From: Ruminococcaceae bacterium UBA1375
GTDB lineage: Bacteria > Bacillota > Clostridia > Oscillospirales > Ruminococcaceae
Direction of reading: 5' to 3'
NCBI GenBank assembly: GCA_002305795.1
Contig: DBRF01000017.1
Span: 37,587-101,586 of the forward strand
DNA: 64,000 nucleotides
The position numbers and the translations under genes are program-made. Below are positions 26,353 to 34,693 of this stretch, piece after piece. The notes under the pieces are model-generated. The model did no database searches and had not been told where the DNA came from. It saw nothing but the letters and a program-made list of their open reading frames with translations. Within the stretch, counting starts at the first letter, position 1; each line of letters begins with the position of its first letter.

Positions 26353-28572
26353 TTATTCTTCCAAATGCCCTTCCTTATAATAACCCACATAGCCGGTATT
26401 GCTGGAAGTACACTTGCCGGTAGAGGGGCTGTAGTAGGACTCTACCACCCCGGTGGTGTCCATCTGGAAGGTGGTTTCCGCTCCTGCCACAATGCCGCTC
26501 ATCAGGTTCTTCCACACCTGGGCAGGAGAATAGCCGCCGGAGATGGGTTCCTTATTTTCGGTGTAACCAAGCCACACCCCTGCCACATAGCTGGGGGAAA
26601 GTCCCACAAAGGACAAATCCTCGCTGTAGCTGGAAGTACCGGTTTTGCCCACCACTTCCACGCCGCTGACTCGGGCGGCGGTACCAGTGCCCCGCTCCAC
26701 TACGTTTTTCAGCATTCGGTTCATAATATAGCTGGTTTGGCTGGAAATAGCTTGGGTCCCTTGCTGGTCCCCGGTATCCAGCACCACTTCGCCCTGGGCA
26801 TTGAGCACGGTGGAATAGTATTTTGGCTCGTTGTACACCCCGCCGTTGCCGAAAATCTGATAGGCGGCGGTGAGCTCTTCCACCGAAATGCCGTAGGTCA
26901 AGCCGCCCAAAGTCAAGGCCTCGTGACTGGCTTCCTCTTCCGCCAGGGTGGAAATCCCCACTTTCTGGGTGAGGAAATCGTAGCAGTACTGGGGCGTCAA
27001 CATCTGGATGAGCTGGGCGGGAATGGTATTTTTGGATTCCTGCAGCGCTTCAGCCATGGTGTAGCCCCGGCGGGTCCATACCCGGTCATAGTTCTGGGGC
27101 CAGTCCACAATTTCCCCATCGTCATTCCGTGCTTGGATGGGTTCATCAATCAGCATACTGGAATAGGTGATGGTGTCGTTGTCAATGGCCGGGCCATACA
27201 CCGTGATTGGCTTCATGCAGGAGCCGGGGGAAATCAAGCCCTGAGTGGCGTTGCTCCACACCAGGCTTCCCGTTTTCTCATACCGGTCTCCCACCACCGC
27301 CTTCACATTGCCGCTGTAATCCATCACCACAATGGCAGCGCTTGGTTTTTCTCCGGCGGAGTTGGTCATGCTGGAGCCGAAGTTGGAGTTATCCAAGAAC
27401 GCTGCTTCCAGCTGGGTCTGCATGGTGTAATCGCAGTTGGTGTAAATCCGGTAGCCGCCCCGGGTGATCATGCCCAGAGCTTCATCGCTGTCGTACCCAT
27501 ATTCTTCCATCAGGTCTTCCTGCACCTGGCGAATCACCTCGTCGGTGTACCAGTTGTAGATGCCGGTGGTGGTTCCTGCGCCTAAATCCTTGTTAACAAT
27601 GGTCAAATCTTCCTGGATGCAGGCGTCGTATTCCTCCTGGGTGATGGTGCCGAACTCCAACATCTTGGACAGAGCCACCTGGTTGCGCCGCTCCTTGTTG
27701 GCCTCTGGGTTATCCAGGGGGTTCAGGTTGCTGGGGCTCTTGGTAGTGACAGCCAAAGCGGCGGCTTCTGTATAGGTCAGTTCCGACACGCTTTTGCCGA
27801 AATACTTCTGGCTGGCCGCCTCCACGCCGTAACAACCGTTGCCCAAATTGATGTAGTTGAGATAGGCCTCCAGAATCTGTTCCTTGGAATAATGGCGTTC
27901 CAAATTTAAGGCGCCCACAATCTCCTGCATCTTATTGGAAGCGGTACGGTCATAATAATCGCCGTTAATGTTCTTAATCAACTGCTGAGTGATGGTGGAA
28001 GCACCGAATCCGGTGTTGTCAAAGCCAAGCTGCCCTGCGATCATATCCACAAAGGCACCGATGGTCCGAAACCAGTCCACGCCGGTGTGTTCCATAAACC
28101 GTTCGTCCTCGCTGTAAACAAAGGCATCCTGCACATGCTGAGGAATGTCGTCAATGCTGACCCAAATCCGGTTGCCTTCCGCCGCAATGGTCTGCATTTC
28201 CACATATTCTCCATCACTGCCCGTTGCATATATGGTGGTGGTGTAGTTAAGGCTCAAATCATCCAGATTGATTACTGCATCTGATTCCACATACTTCATA
28301 ATAAACACGGTCATTGCCGTGCCCACAATGCAGATCATAATCAGCAGCACCAAAAAGATCACGGCGATGGTTTTCAACACCCCGCGGCTGACCCGGCGGG
28401 CTGCGCCTACCTCTTGGTTGCCTCGCCGGGAAACTCCTTTTGTCTTCCCGGAAGCGCCGTTTTTCCCCTTGCCGGAGGGAGCCGGTGCCGAAAGAATTAC
28501 CTTTTCCACACGTTTAACGGGCTTCTTCTGGGGCCGAGAGCCGTTTTTGCCGGAAGAAGAACCTGTGCTCAT
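26353..28572 (-). CDS. Class A penicillin-binding protein (PBP1A-like)
   Basis: About 739 residues from the ATG at 28572; a TTG nine bases earlier lies too close to the AAAGG ribosome site. A basic cytoplasmic tail (1-75) precedes one transmembrane helix (about 76-100). A GT51 glycosyltransferase domain follows with EDERFMEHTGVD and GASTITQQL. The transpeptidase domain has SCMK (SxxK), SKN and KTGTS motifs, all intact. The C-terminus is short and Ser/Tyr-rich. It builds peptidoglycan at the outer face of the membrane. Monocistronic, with its own promoter and terminator. Confidence 0.93.
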   Translation of the reverse strand: MSTGSSSGKNGSRPQKKPVKRVEKVILSAPAPSGKGKNGASGKTKGVSRRGNQEVGAARRVSRGVLKTIAVIFLVLLIMICIVGTAMTVFIMKYVESDAVINLDDLSLNYTTTIYATGSDGEYVEMQTIAAEGNRIWVSIDDIPQHVQDAFVYSEDERFMEHTGVDWFRTIGAFVDMIAGQLGFDNTGFGASTITQQLIKNINGDYYDRTASNKMQEIVGALNLERHYSKEQILEAYLNYINLGNGCYGVEAASQKYFGKSVSELTYTEAAALAVTTKSPSNLNPLDNPEANKERRNQVALSKMLEFGTITQEEYDACIQEDLTIVNKDLGAGTTTGIYNWYTDEVIRQVQEDLMEEYGYDSDEALGMITRGGYRIYTNCDYTMQTQLEAAFLDNSNFGSSMTNSAGEKPSAAIVVMDYSGNVKAVVGDRYEKTGSLVWSNATQGLISPGSCMKPITVYGPAIDNDTITYSSMLIDEPIQARNDDGEIVDWPQNYDRVWTRRGYTMAEALQESKNTIPAQLIQMLTPQYCYDFLTQKVGISTLAEEEASHEALTLGGLTYGISVEELTAAYQIFGNGGVYNEPKYYSTVLNAQGEVVLDTGDQQGTQAISSQTSYIMNRMLKNVVERGTGTAARVSGVEVVGKTGTSSYSEDLSFVGLSPSYVAGVWLGYTENKEPISGGYSPAQVWKNLMSGIVAGAETTFQMDTTGVVESYYSPSTGKCTSSNTGYVGYYKEGHLEE

Positions 28573-28628
28573 GAAATCCAACCTTTCTATTGTAATACCG
28601 AAAAGAATACCAAAATAATTGCTTTTTT

Positions 28629-28657
28629 ATTGTACCACATTTTTTCTTATTTGTTAA
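28629..28657 (-). promoter_or_regulatory. Promoter of the class A PBP gene
   Basis: Minus strand TTAACA, 17-base spacer, TACAAT, about 57 bases before the PBP start. Confidence 0.65.
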
Positions 28658-28755
28658 GCACAGCTGTAAAATTTTCAAATAAAGTTTGAATTTCACACAT
28701 CTTTTCCTCTTTGTTGGGCATACTGTTTGTAACGCATGACAGGGAGGAATGCCGA

Positions 28756-29076
28756 ATGAGGGGAAAAAGCCGTACTTTATTGTGGATTTTACTGGGGGCG
28801 GTGGCCGCCGGACTGCTTGCGGTGGGAATTATTTTGTTCTGCGCCAACCAAGCCGCCCTGCCCAGCCAAAAATCCGGCGGGGAGGATTACGCCTACCTGC
28901 TGCGGGAAACCGATGGAAAAATCGGATTATACCTGCCGGAGGAAGACACCCCCCGGCAGGTGCTGGACATCTTCACCTACACCCTGCCGGACTACGACCA
29001 GCAACTTCTTAAAGAAGGCATTCCTGTGGCCGATGAAAAAGATCTGCAAAAGTATCTGGAAGAATTCGATTCCTGA
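28756..29076 (+). CDS. Small membrane-anchored protein with BofC C-terminal-like domain
   Basis: 106 residues from the ATG at 28756, which follows GGGAGG; an earlier in-frame start has no ribosome site. One transmembrane helix (about 8-30), then an extracellular domain of about 65 residues: YLLRETDGKIGLY, a short variable loop, LPDYDQQLLKEGI and DLQKYLEEFDS. This pattern is common in Clostridia and resembles the C-terminal domain of BofC, which in Bacillus dampens forespore signalling. A sporulation role here is inference. Monocistronic, followed by a terminator. Confidence 0.65.
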   Translation: MRGKSRTLLWILLGAVAAGLLAVGIILFCANQAALPSQKSGGEDYAYLLRETDGKIGLYLPEEDTPRQVLDIFTYTLPDYDQQLLKEGIPVADEKDLQKYLEEFDS

Positions 29077-29086
29077 TGATCCCTCC

Positions 29087-29121
29087 CCGCTTGTCTGCCA
29101 TGGCCGGACAAGCGGTTTTTT
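29087..29121 (+). terminator. Terminator of the BofC-like gene
   Basis: CCGCTTGTC, eleven-base loop, GACAAGCGG, then TTTTTT. Confidence 0.88.
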
Positions 29122-29167
29122 GAGGTGAAATAGGTTTTAGCTATGGAGGGAAATGCAGGATAAGTAT

Positions 29168-29196
29168 TTGCTTCCGGCTCCGGCAGACAGTATAAT
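29168..29196 (+). promoter_or_regulatory. Promoter of the ECF-S/kinase operon
   Basis: TTGCTT, 17-base spacer, TATAAT. The leader to the ATG is about 50 bases with AAGGAG; too short for a riboswitch. Confidence 0.75.
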
Positions 29197-29250
29197 AAAG
29201 GAAAGCGGAGGGAATTTCCATCCCTCCAAAAAGAAAAAGGAGCACATTAT

Positions 29251-29823
29251 ATGAATCAAAAAGTCAAGCATCTTGTGTTGGCAGCCATGTTTTTCGCCAT
29301 CGGCCTGGTACTGCCCCTGCTTACCGGACAGATCCCCCAAATCGGAAACATGCTGCTTCCCATGCACATCCCGGTACTGCTTTGCGGATTGATCTGCGGC
29401 TGGCAGTACGGTGGGCTGGTGGGCCTTCTTTTGCCCCTGGTCCGGTATCTGATTTTCGGGATGCCGGTGCTGTTCCCTACCGGAATCGCCATGTCCTTTG
29501 AGCTGCTGACCTATGGCCTGGTGGTGGGTCTGCTGTACAACAACCTTTCCCGATGGCAGTGCATCAAAGCTCTGTACCGCTGCCTGATTCTGGCCATGCT
29601 GGCGGGACGGGCCGTCTGGGCAGTGGCTCAAGTGGTGCTGCTGGGCCTGTCCGGAAGCGCCTTTACCTGGCAGATGTTCCTGTCCGGCGCCTTCTTAACC
29701 GCTATCCCCGGCATTGTATTGCAGCTGCTGCTGATCCCCACCATTATGCTGGCCTTAAACCGCACCGGATTGGTTCCCTTTAAGAAGGCCTCATCCCCTG
29801 TGAAAAAAGAAAGTCAGCCATGA
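29251..29823 (+). CDS. ECF transporter S component, substrate unknown
   Basis: 190 residues with six hydrophobic segments and the alanine-rich helix-1 region (HLVLAAMFFAIGLVLPLL) by which S components dock to the shared EcfT. A GLLLPLVRYLIFGMPVLFP-type segment fits the vitamin-transport S families. No ATPase or T component is nearby, so it would use the shared group-II module. It overlaps a P-loop kinase gene by four bases. That pairing suggests import followed by phosphorylation trapping of a vitamin or nucleoside-like substrate, which is inference. Confidence 0.75.
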   Translation: MNQKVKHLVLAAMFFAIGLVLPLLTGQIPQIGNMLLPMHIPVLLCGLICGWQYGGLVGLLLPLVRYLIFGMPVLFPTGIAMSFELLTYGLVVGLLYNNLSRWQCIKALYRCLILAMLAGRAVWAVAQVVLLGLSGSAFTWQMFLSGAFLTAIPGIVLQLLLIPTIMLALNRTGLVPFKKASSPVKKESQP

Positions 29824-30395
29824 TCCGGCAAATTCTGGAACAAATCCGCCGTCTGCCCGGGGACCATCCTCTGGTGGTGGCCATTGATGGGCGATGCGCC
29901 TCCGGGAAATCCACCCTGGCCGCCAAGTTGCAGCAGGGGCTGCACTGCCCGGTATTTTCCCTGGACGATTTTTTCCTCCGGCCCCAACAGCGCACCCCCC
30001 AACGGCTGGCCCAGCCGGGCGGGAATGTGGACTACGAACGGTTCCGCCAAGAGGTACTGCTGCCCTGGCGGGAAGGTAAACCCTTTTGCTATCGCCCTTA
30101 CGACTGCCACCGGCAGGCGCTGGTAGAACCGGTTTCGGTGCAGCCCGGCCCCATTGCCATTGCGGAAGGCTCCTACAGTTGTCACCCTGCGCTGTGGGAT
30201 TTGGCGGACCTCCATCTCTTTTTGACGGTGGACCCCGCTGCACAGCAGCAGCGCATCCAGCAGCGGAACGGGCCGGAAGGATGGAAGGTGTTCCAAGCCA
30301 AATGGATTCCTCTGGAAGAAGCCTACTTCTCCGCTTTTTCCCTTGCCCGGCGGTGCGAACTTTGCTTTGACACCACCCATTACAGATTTGAATAA
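29820..30395 (+). CDS. Uridine-kinase-like P-loop kinase
   Basis: 191 residues. Walker A GRCASGKS (about 24-31) follows a hydrophobic strand LVVAID. An SLDDFF segment provides the acidic residues typical of the uridine kinase/phosphoribulokinase family, and IAEGSYSCH matches the substrate-binding EG.YS motif. Slightly short for true uridine kinase. Its ATGA start overlaps the stop of the ECF S component, so it likely phosphorylates the imported compound. Confidence 0.75.
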   Translation: MIRQILEQIRRLPGDHPLVVAIDGRCASGKSTLAAKLQQGLHCPVFSLDDFFLRPQQRTPQRLAQPGGNVDYERFRQEVLLPWREGKPFCYRPYDCHRQALVEPVSVQPGPIAIAEGSYSCHPALWDLADLHLFLTVDPAAQQQRIQQRNGPEGWKVFQAKWIPLEEAYFSAFSLARRCELCFDTTHYRFE

Positions 30396-30410
30396 TCTCT
30401 TTCTCCATAC

Positions 30411-30453
30411 AAAAAGCCGAAGGCTGGAACGCACTCCGCCTTCGGCTTTTCTT
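30411..30453. terminator. Bidirectional terminator
   Basis: AAAAGCCGAAGGC, thirteen-base loop, GCCTTCGGCTTTT. T-rich on both strands, between the converging kinase and GH13 genes. Confidence 0.88.
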
Positions 30454-30471
30454 ATTTCTCTTTTCTTCGGA

Positions 30472-31785
30472 TTACCGCTCCATGAGCCAGTACTGCACAC
30501 TTTGGGCAGGCAGCAGGGTGCCGCCGCCAAAGTCAATGGTTTTGCCGGTAATCAGCTCTTGAGCCAGGCCGCATTGGGCGTCGAAATGGGCAATATAATC
30601 CGCTTCGTCCAGATTCACCGCCACCAAGATCCGCTGGCTGTCGGTTTTCCGCTCAAAAATCATCTGCCTGTTGGTCAGCAGCACATTGTAACGGAAACTG
30701 CCGTGGCAGAGAGCCGGGTTTTCCTTGTGAATCCGAGCCAATTTTGCGATAAACTGGGTCAGTTCATTTTCCACCGGTTCTTCAAAGCAGGGCCGCAGGT
30801 CGTCGTCCCCCTTGGCCTTGTCCCCCAGCGCACCCCATTCGCTGCCGTAGTAAAGGCAGGGGATGCCGGGCATCCCGAACAACACCCCATACAGCAGGGG
30901 CAGGTGCTTGGGATTTTGCAGAATGGAGGCTACCCGTGTCACATCGTGGTTGTCGGCGAAGCTCATGAGATGCTTGCCCCGATACAGGCACCAGGGCTCG
31001 CTGCCGAACTGGCGGTTCAGGGAGTGGGCAATTTCAAACAGATTGGCGGAATTGAAGGAGGAATAGAGCCCTTTATAACATTCGTAGTTGGTGACGCTGT
31101 GAAGCATGGAATCGTTCATCAGCCGGTTGTAGTCCCCATGAAGCATCTCCCCGACTAAGAAAAACTCCGGCTTCAGAGAATCGGTAAACTGCCGCAGATT
31201 GCGGACAAAGTTCTCGTCCAGGGAATAGGCCACGTCCAGCCGCAGGCCGTCGATGTCAAACTCCTCCACCCAACGGCGGATGCAGTCAAAGATATGGCCG
31301 GTGACGGCAGGATTTTGCAGGTTCAGCTTCACCAGCTCAAAGTGCCCTTCCCAGCCTTCGTACCAAAGGCCGTCGTTGTAGCCGTTGTTGCCGTCGAAGT
31401 TGATATAAAACCAATCTTTATAGGGGCTTTCCCATCGCCGGCGCAGCACATCCTGAAAGGCCCAGAAACCACGGCCCACATGGTTGAACACCCCGTCCAG
31501 CACCACCTTCAAACCGGCATCGTGGATGGCCTGACAGACCTGGGCAAAATCTTCATTGGTGCCCAGCCGGCCGTCGATTTTCCGGAAGTCCCGGGTGTCG
31601 TAGCCGTGGCGGTCGGAATCAAACACCGGGTTGAAGAAAATGCAGTCCGCTCCGGTCTGTTTGATATGGGGAATCCAGGAGATAACCTTTTCGATCCGAT
31701 TCACCGTTTCCCCATCATTCTCTTTGGGAGCGCCGCAAAAACCCAAAGGATAGATTTGATAAAACACTGCATTGTAAGCCCACAT
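30472..31785 (-). CDS. Intracellular GH13 alpha-amylase family enzyme
   Basis: 437 residues with no signal peptide and no N-terminal starch-binding domain: a compact catalytic barrel plus a short C-terminal beta domain. Conserved regions: DGVFNHVG (region I, 97-104), GLRLDVA (nucleophile Asp184), VGEML (acid/base Glu213) and FADNHD (Asp281). The sequence around QIYPLGFCG and the HGYDT segment resemble the neopullulanase/cyclomaltodextrinase group. It probably hydrolyses imported maltodextrins in the cytoplasm. Monocistronic, SD AAAGGAG before the ATG. Confidence 0.88.
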   Translation of the reverse strand: MWAYNAVFYQIYPLGFCGAPKENDGETVNRIEKVISWIPHIKQTGADCIFFNPVFDSDRHGYDTRDFRKIDGRLGTNEDFAQVCQAIHDAGLKVVLDGVFNHVGRGFWAFQDVLRRRWESPYKDWFYINFDGNNGYNDGLWYEGWEGHFELVKLNLQNPAVTGHIFDCIRRWVEEFDIDGLRLDVAYSLDENFVRNLRQFTDSLKPEFFLVGEMLHGDYNRLMNDSMLHSVTNYECYKGLYSSFNSANLFEIAHSLNRQFGSEPWCLYRGKHLMSFADNHDVTRVASILQNPKHLPLLYGVLFGMPGIPCLYYGSEWGALGDKAKGDDDLRPCFEEPVENELTQFIAKLARIHKENPALCHGSFRYNVLLTNRQMIFERKTDSQRILVAVNLDEADYIAHFDAQCGLAQELITGKTIDFGGGTLLPAQSVQYWLMER

Positions 31786-31823
31786 AGCTGTTCTCCTTTT
31801 GTCTGGATAATTTTAACTATTTT

Positions 31824-31853
31824 ATTATACACGACAGAGACCGATTCTGTCAT
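31824..31853 (-). promoter_or_regulatory. Promoter of the GH13 gene
   Basis: Minus strand ATGACA, 18-base spacer, TATAAT, about 38 bases before the start. Confidence 0.55.
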
Positions 31854-31882
31854 CCATTGCGCAAAAAATTCAGCAGGATACC

Positions 31883-31968
31883 TAAGGTTTTCGGCACTTT
31901 TTCGTGATAATGACGAAATGCAGCCGAACTAATTCTAAAATTTTTGTGAATCTAGGCCGAAAACCTTA
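31883..31968. repeat. Spaced perfect 13-bp inverted repeat
   Basis: TAAGGTTTTCGGC at 31883-31895 and its exact complement GCCGAAAACCTTA at 31956-31968, 60 bases apart, in an AT-rich gap between the GH13 gene and tRNA-Glu. No reading frame uses the interval. Confidence 0.6.
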
Positions 31969-32023
31969 ATAATCGAAAGAAACAGCCAACATGGTTTCCG
32001 CCATATTCCGCCAAAAACGGGCA

Positions 32024-32051
32024 GAAAAAAGCACCCGCCATCTGCGAGTGC
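32024..32051 (-). terminator. Terminator of tRNA-Glu
   Basis: Minus strand GCACTCGC, loop, GCGGGTGC, then TTTTTT, directly after the tRNA 3' end. Confidence 0.8.
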
Positions 32052-32055
32052 TCCT

Positions 32056-32130
32056 TGGTACCTCGTACGGGGTTCGAACCCGTGCTTCAAGATTGAGAAT
32101 CTTGCGTGTTAACCACTTCACTAACGAGGC
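32056..32130 (-). tRNA. tRNA-Glu, anticodon CTC
   Basis: 75-nt cloverleaf including an encoded CCA end. Acceptor stem GCCTCGT/ACGAGGT (first pair G-U), anticodon stem CAAGA/TCTTG around loop TTCTCAA (anticodon CTC, reads GAG), and T arm GGGTTCGAACCC. The D arm sequence AGTGAAGTGGTTAACAC fits tRNA-Glu. A consensus promoter and a terminator flank it. Confidence 0.95.
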
Positions 32131-32148
32131 GAATTATCAACGAATGCC

Positions 32149-32177
32149 ATTTTACCACATCCGCCCCGCATTGTCAA
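32149..32177 (-). promoter_or_regulatory. Promoter of tRNA-Glu
   Basis: Minus strand TTGACA, 17-base spacer, TAAAAT, about 18 bases before the mature tRNA 5' end. Confidence 0.85.
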
Positions 32178-32328
32178 CTATTTTACAAAAAAACCGCAAG
32201 ACTCAAAGCACTGCCCGCACAAAAACACCCTGCCCCTGCTCCCGGCTGCGCTGCCGCCGGCCGTGCAGCAGTCCGGTCGAAAACAAAGGCCAGGGGTTTC
32301 ATGCCAACGGAAATTTAATTTAACCCGA

Positions 32329-32544
32329 TCATCCCCCTTCTAAGCGAACGCCGAAACTGGTCCAGATGCCCCGAAGGCAGGGACTGCGGATTCGCCGGAC
32401 AGTTTTTTTCAACCCAAGCCAAGGTTGATTGGTCTTCACGGTATCATACTGATCGGGCGTCTGCTGCCAAACCCCATCCGGCAGCCACAGCCACAGCGGA
32501 GCGAACCCGGGAAAAAGCCACCCAATCACACAAAGCATCGCCAT
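32329..32544 (-). CDS. Small hypothetical protein after the TasA-like gene
   Basis: 71 residues from an ATG preceded by AAGGAAGG. The first 25 residues are hydrophobic (possible membrane anchor or signal), the rest is basic and tryptophan-rich and ends WTSFGVRLEGG. It starts 23 bases after the stop of the exported-protein gene, so it is probably co-transcribed. No family is recognised; it could also be a truncated remnant. Confidence 0.45.
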   Translation of the reverse strand: MAMLCVIGWLFPGFAPLWLWLPDGVWQQTPDQYDTVKTNQPWLGLKKTVRRIRSPCLRGIWTSFGVRLEGG

Positions 32545-32566
32545 ACAAAACCTTCCTTTCCGGACG

Positions 32567-33106
32567 TTATGTTTCCAGGATTCCGGCAAAAGCCTGCGCC
32601 GCCTGCCCGCCTTGGGACAGGGGGGCGAACTCCACCCGGATTAAAATGCGGACCTCCTTTCCCGCTGAGCTCACGGCGGGATTGCAGGTCAACGCATCAA
32701 ACAGGCAGGCCAGGTCGTTGCCCTGGTCACAGGGATACACCGGAAGGCGGTAGTAGTACCACCCTTCCCGGTACTCCCAGGCAGACTGATTGTAACCGGC
32801 GGCCGTTTGATATTCCATCTGATAGGTGGGCTGTTGCACCAGCTCTCCTTCTTCCCAGATCAAATACTGGGGATTGCACAGCTGCAGACGCACCCAGCAG
32901 CCGGCGGTGCCTATGTAGCGCAGTTGGGGACTGTCTAAAATCCACACCTGTTGGGACAGGGCGTTCCCTCCCTCCACCCCATAGAGAGGATGCCCCGTAT
33001 AACGTTCCCCCAAAAGCGATTGGCCCGCCGCCGCCAAAAGCAGCAGTCCCAGCAGCAGGAAAGCGGCCAAAAGCCTCAGCCTCTTATTTGGCCGGTATCT
33101 TCTCAA
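32567..33106 (-). CDS. Predicted exported protein, TasA/camelysin-like
   Basis: 179 residues. Basic N-terminus and a signal-anchor helix (about 9-29), then a beta-rich domain. The segment REGWYYYRLPVYP followed by LFDALTCNP and a final VRILIRVEFAPLSQGGQAA helix matches the layout of TasA/CalY-type secreted proteins (YYY...P..G...LFD.V, ending in A.AIQ). Those proteins form fibres or act as surface proteases in Bacillus and are often processed by SipW-type signal peptidases. No SipW gene is adjacent. Assignment is by pattern. Confidence 0.5.
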   Translation of the reverse strand: MRRYRPNKRLRLLAAFLLLGLLLLAAAGQSLLGERYTGHPLYGVEGGNALSQQVWILDSPQLRYIGTAGCWVRLQLCNPQYLIWEEGELVQQPTYQMEYQTAAGYNQSAWEYREGWYYYRLPVYPCDQGNDLACLFDALTCNPAVSSAGKEVRILIRVEFAPLSQGGQAAQAFAGILET

Positions 33107-33416
33107 GCCTGTCCCTCCCTTGACGGTTGCCCGTAGCCTGCCTGTGCTCTATATATATGCGGTGCAGAACCAGGTTAGAACAAAATTCTTTTTATGTTCC
33201 GGTCAAAAAGGAGGGCATGCCTTTGTGCAGATTCACAAACTTTCCTTTGGATGGAAAACATTGTCTCCCTTTTCCGGTAAAATGGATTGTAATAAGTGAA
33301 AGGCCTTTTCTCCCAGAAAATACTATTTCCGGCTTCAAGCCAATCTCTCCGTGCAGCAATGAACCTGCATGTTTGCGCTGAAAGCGGAAATCAAATTATG
33401 GAAAGAGGAACCTGTT
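33107..33416. other. Divergent intergenic region, no gene seen
   Basis: 310 bases between the exported-protein gene and the anti-sigma operon. It must hold promoters in both directions, but I find no clear sigma-A pair. This is compatible with the sigma operon being read by its own ECF sigma factor. Confidence 0.4.
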
Positions 33417-34658
33417 ATGACCAGAGAAGAAATCCGCCGTGCTTTCCGCCAGGCGCATCAAGAGGAGTTTGCCGCCGTACCGGAACGCCCCACCATTCAT
33501 GCTTCCCCTCAATTTCAGCAAAAAATAGGCCGGCTTTTGGGGACGGCTCCCCGCCATATGTCCAAAACCAAACGCATTGCCGTCCTTTTGCTGGCGGCGG
33601 TGGTGCTGCTGTTGGGCGGGTGTACGGTCTATCAAATCGTAAACGCTTCCATTCAATACAACGGAACCTTTGACTACATCAACCTGGAATCGGAGCACCG
33701 ATACTCGGTGGCAGATGCGGCTGTTTCCGAGGATGCCTGCCACATCCCCCACTATCAATTCCCGGACCCGGAAGGATTTCTCCTCCTTTGCAGCAACGAT
33801 GCAGGGCAGGACTACCTGTACTCCGTGGCCTGCGTGGACCAATGGTACAACCCCGATACCGGGGACGTACTGACCCTGATTCAGCAAAGGCAGTACAACG
33901 GCCTGGAGCTGGACTGCCCTGTCCAGCTGAAATCCACCCAGCTGGGGGACATTACCGTGTATTACGGCTGCGGGGAACAGGAAGCCTACGCCTTTTGGCT
34001 GTACGGTCAATCCGCCATGAAACTGAACTATTGGGGCGCCGTCTCCGAAGAGCAGCTGTTGAGCTGGATTCAGCAGATGGATTACACTGAAAAGCCGGCA
34101 GAAGCCAGCACAGACACCGCCTGGGAATACTACTGCTGCATCCCCGGCAACGCCATGAACAGTGACCGCCCTCCGGAAGAGATGGAATTTCGATATTACC
34201 TCAATCAAGAGGTCTACCAGCAGATGGAGGAAGAGGACACCGGCCGGGACGCCCGAGCAGACTACAATTTCTCCACGGTGCCGGAAGGCTTTACCCTGAC
34301 CCAAGCCCAAAACGAGTACTCACCGGATGAGTACTCGCCGGATGAGAAACCGGCCTCCGCCCGCACCGCCTGCGCCGCCTACACCTACGAAAATGCAGGC
34401 GGGGACAGGCTGGTACTGAGCCAAACCATCCTGATGCCCCTTTCCGGCAGCGGGCACTGGATTCTGCCGGTTTCCGGCTCCCGGTTGGGAGAAGAAGTCC
34501 AGGTGTTGGGCATGGATGGAATTTACATCCGGGAAGAAGCATCCAGCCGGTTAATCTGGCGCTACGGCGGACGGCAGATGGAGCTTACCTATTCCGGGGA
34601 GATCTCCAAAGAAGATTTCATCGCCCTGGCAGAAACCGTAGACTATACCGAAGAGTAG
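33417..34658 (+). CDS. Anti-sigma-like membrane protein, DUF4367 (copy 1)
   Basis: 413 residues from the ATG at 33417 (AGAGG upstream), giving the same MTREEIR..FRQA N-terminus as the paralogue two genes on. Cytoplasmic domain 1-52, one transmembrane helix (about 54-74) ending in GGCTVYQ, then a large extracellular part with two related halves. The closing WRYGGRQMELTYSGEISKEDFIALAE is the DUF4367 pattern found in Clostridia proteins next to ECF sigma factors. A charged repeat NEYSPDEYSPDE occurs near residue 300. It should sequester the sigma factor at the membrane until an envelope signal arrives. Confidence 0.75.
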   Translation: MTREEIRRAFRQAHQEEFAAVPERPTIHASPQFQQKIGRLLGTAPRHMSKTKRIAVLLLAAVVLLLGGCTVYQIVNASIQYNGTFDYINLESEHRYSVADAAVSEDACHIPHYQFPDPEGFLLLCSNDAGQDYLYSVACVDQWYNPDTGDVLTLIQQRQYNGLELDCPVQLKSTQLGDITVYYGCGEQEAYAFWLYGQSAMKLNYWGAVSEEQLLSWIQQMDYTEKPAEASTDTAWEYYCCIPGNAMNSDRPPEEMEFRYYLNQEVYQQMEEEDTGRDARADYNFSTVPEGFTLTQAQNEYSPDEYSPDEKPASARTACAAYTYENAGGDRLVLSQTILMPLSGSGHWILPVSGSRLGEEVQVLGMDGIYIREEASSRLIWRYGGRQMELTYSGEISKEDFIALAETVDYTEE

Positions 34659-34693
34659 GACAAAACACCGGAGATTTCAAAGGAGTGTCCCCT

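Noticed and set aside
25570..27585. 671-codon plus-strand open frame
   Set aside because: Antisense across both exonuclease III and the class A PBP, crossing a terminator; not a gene.
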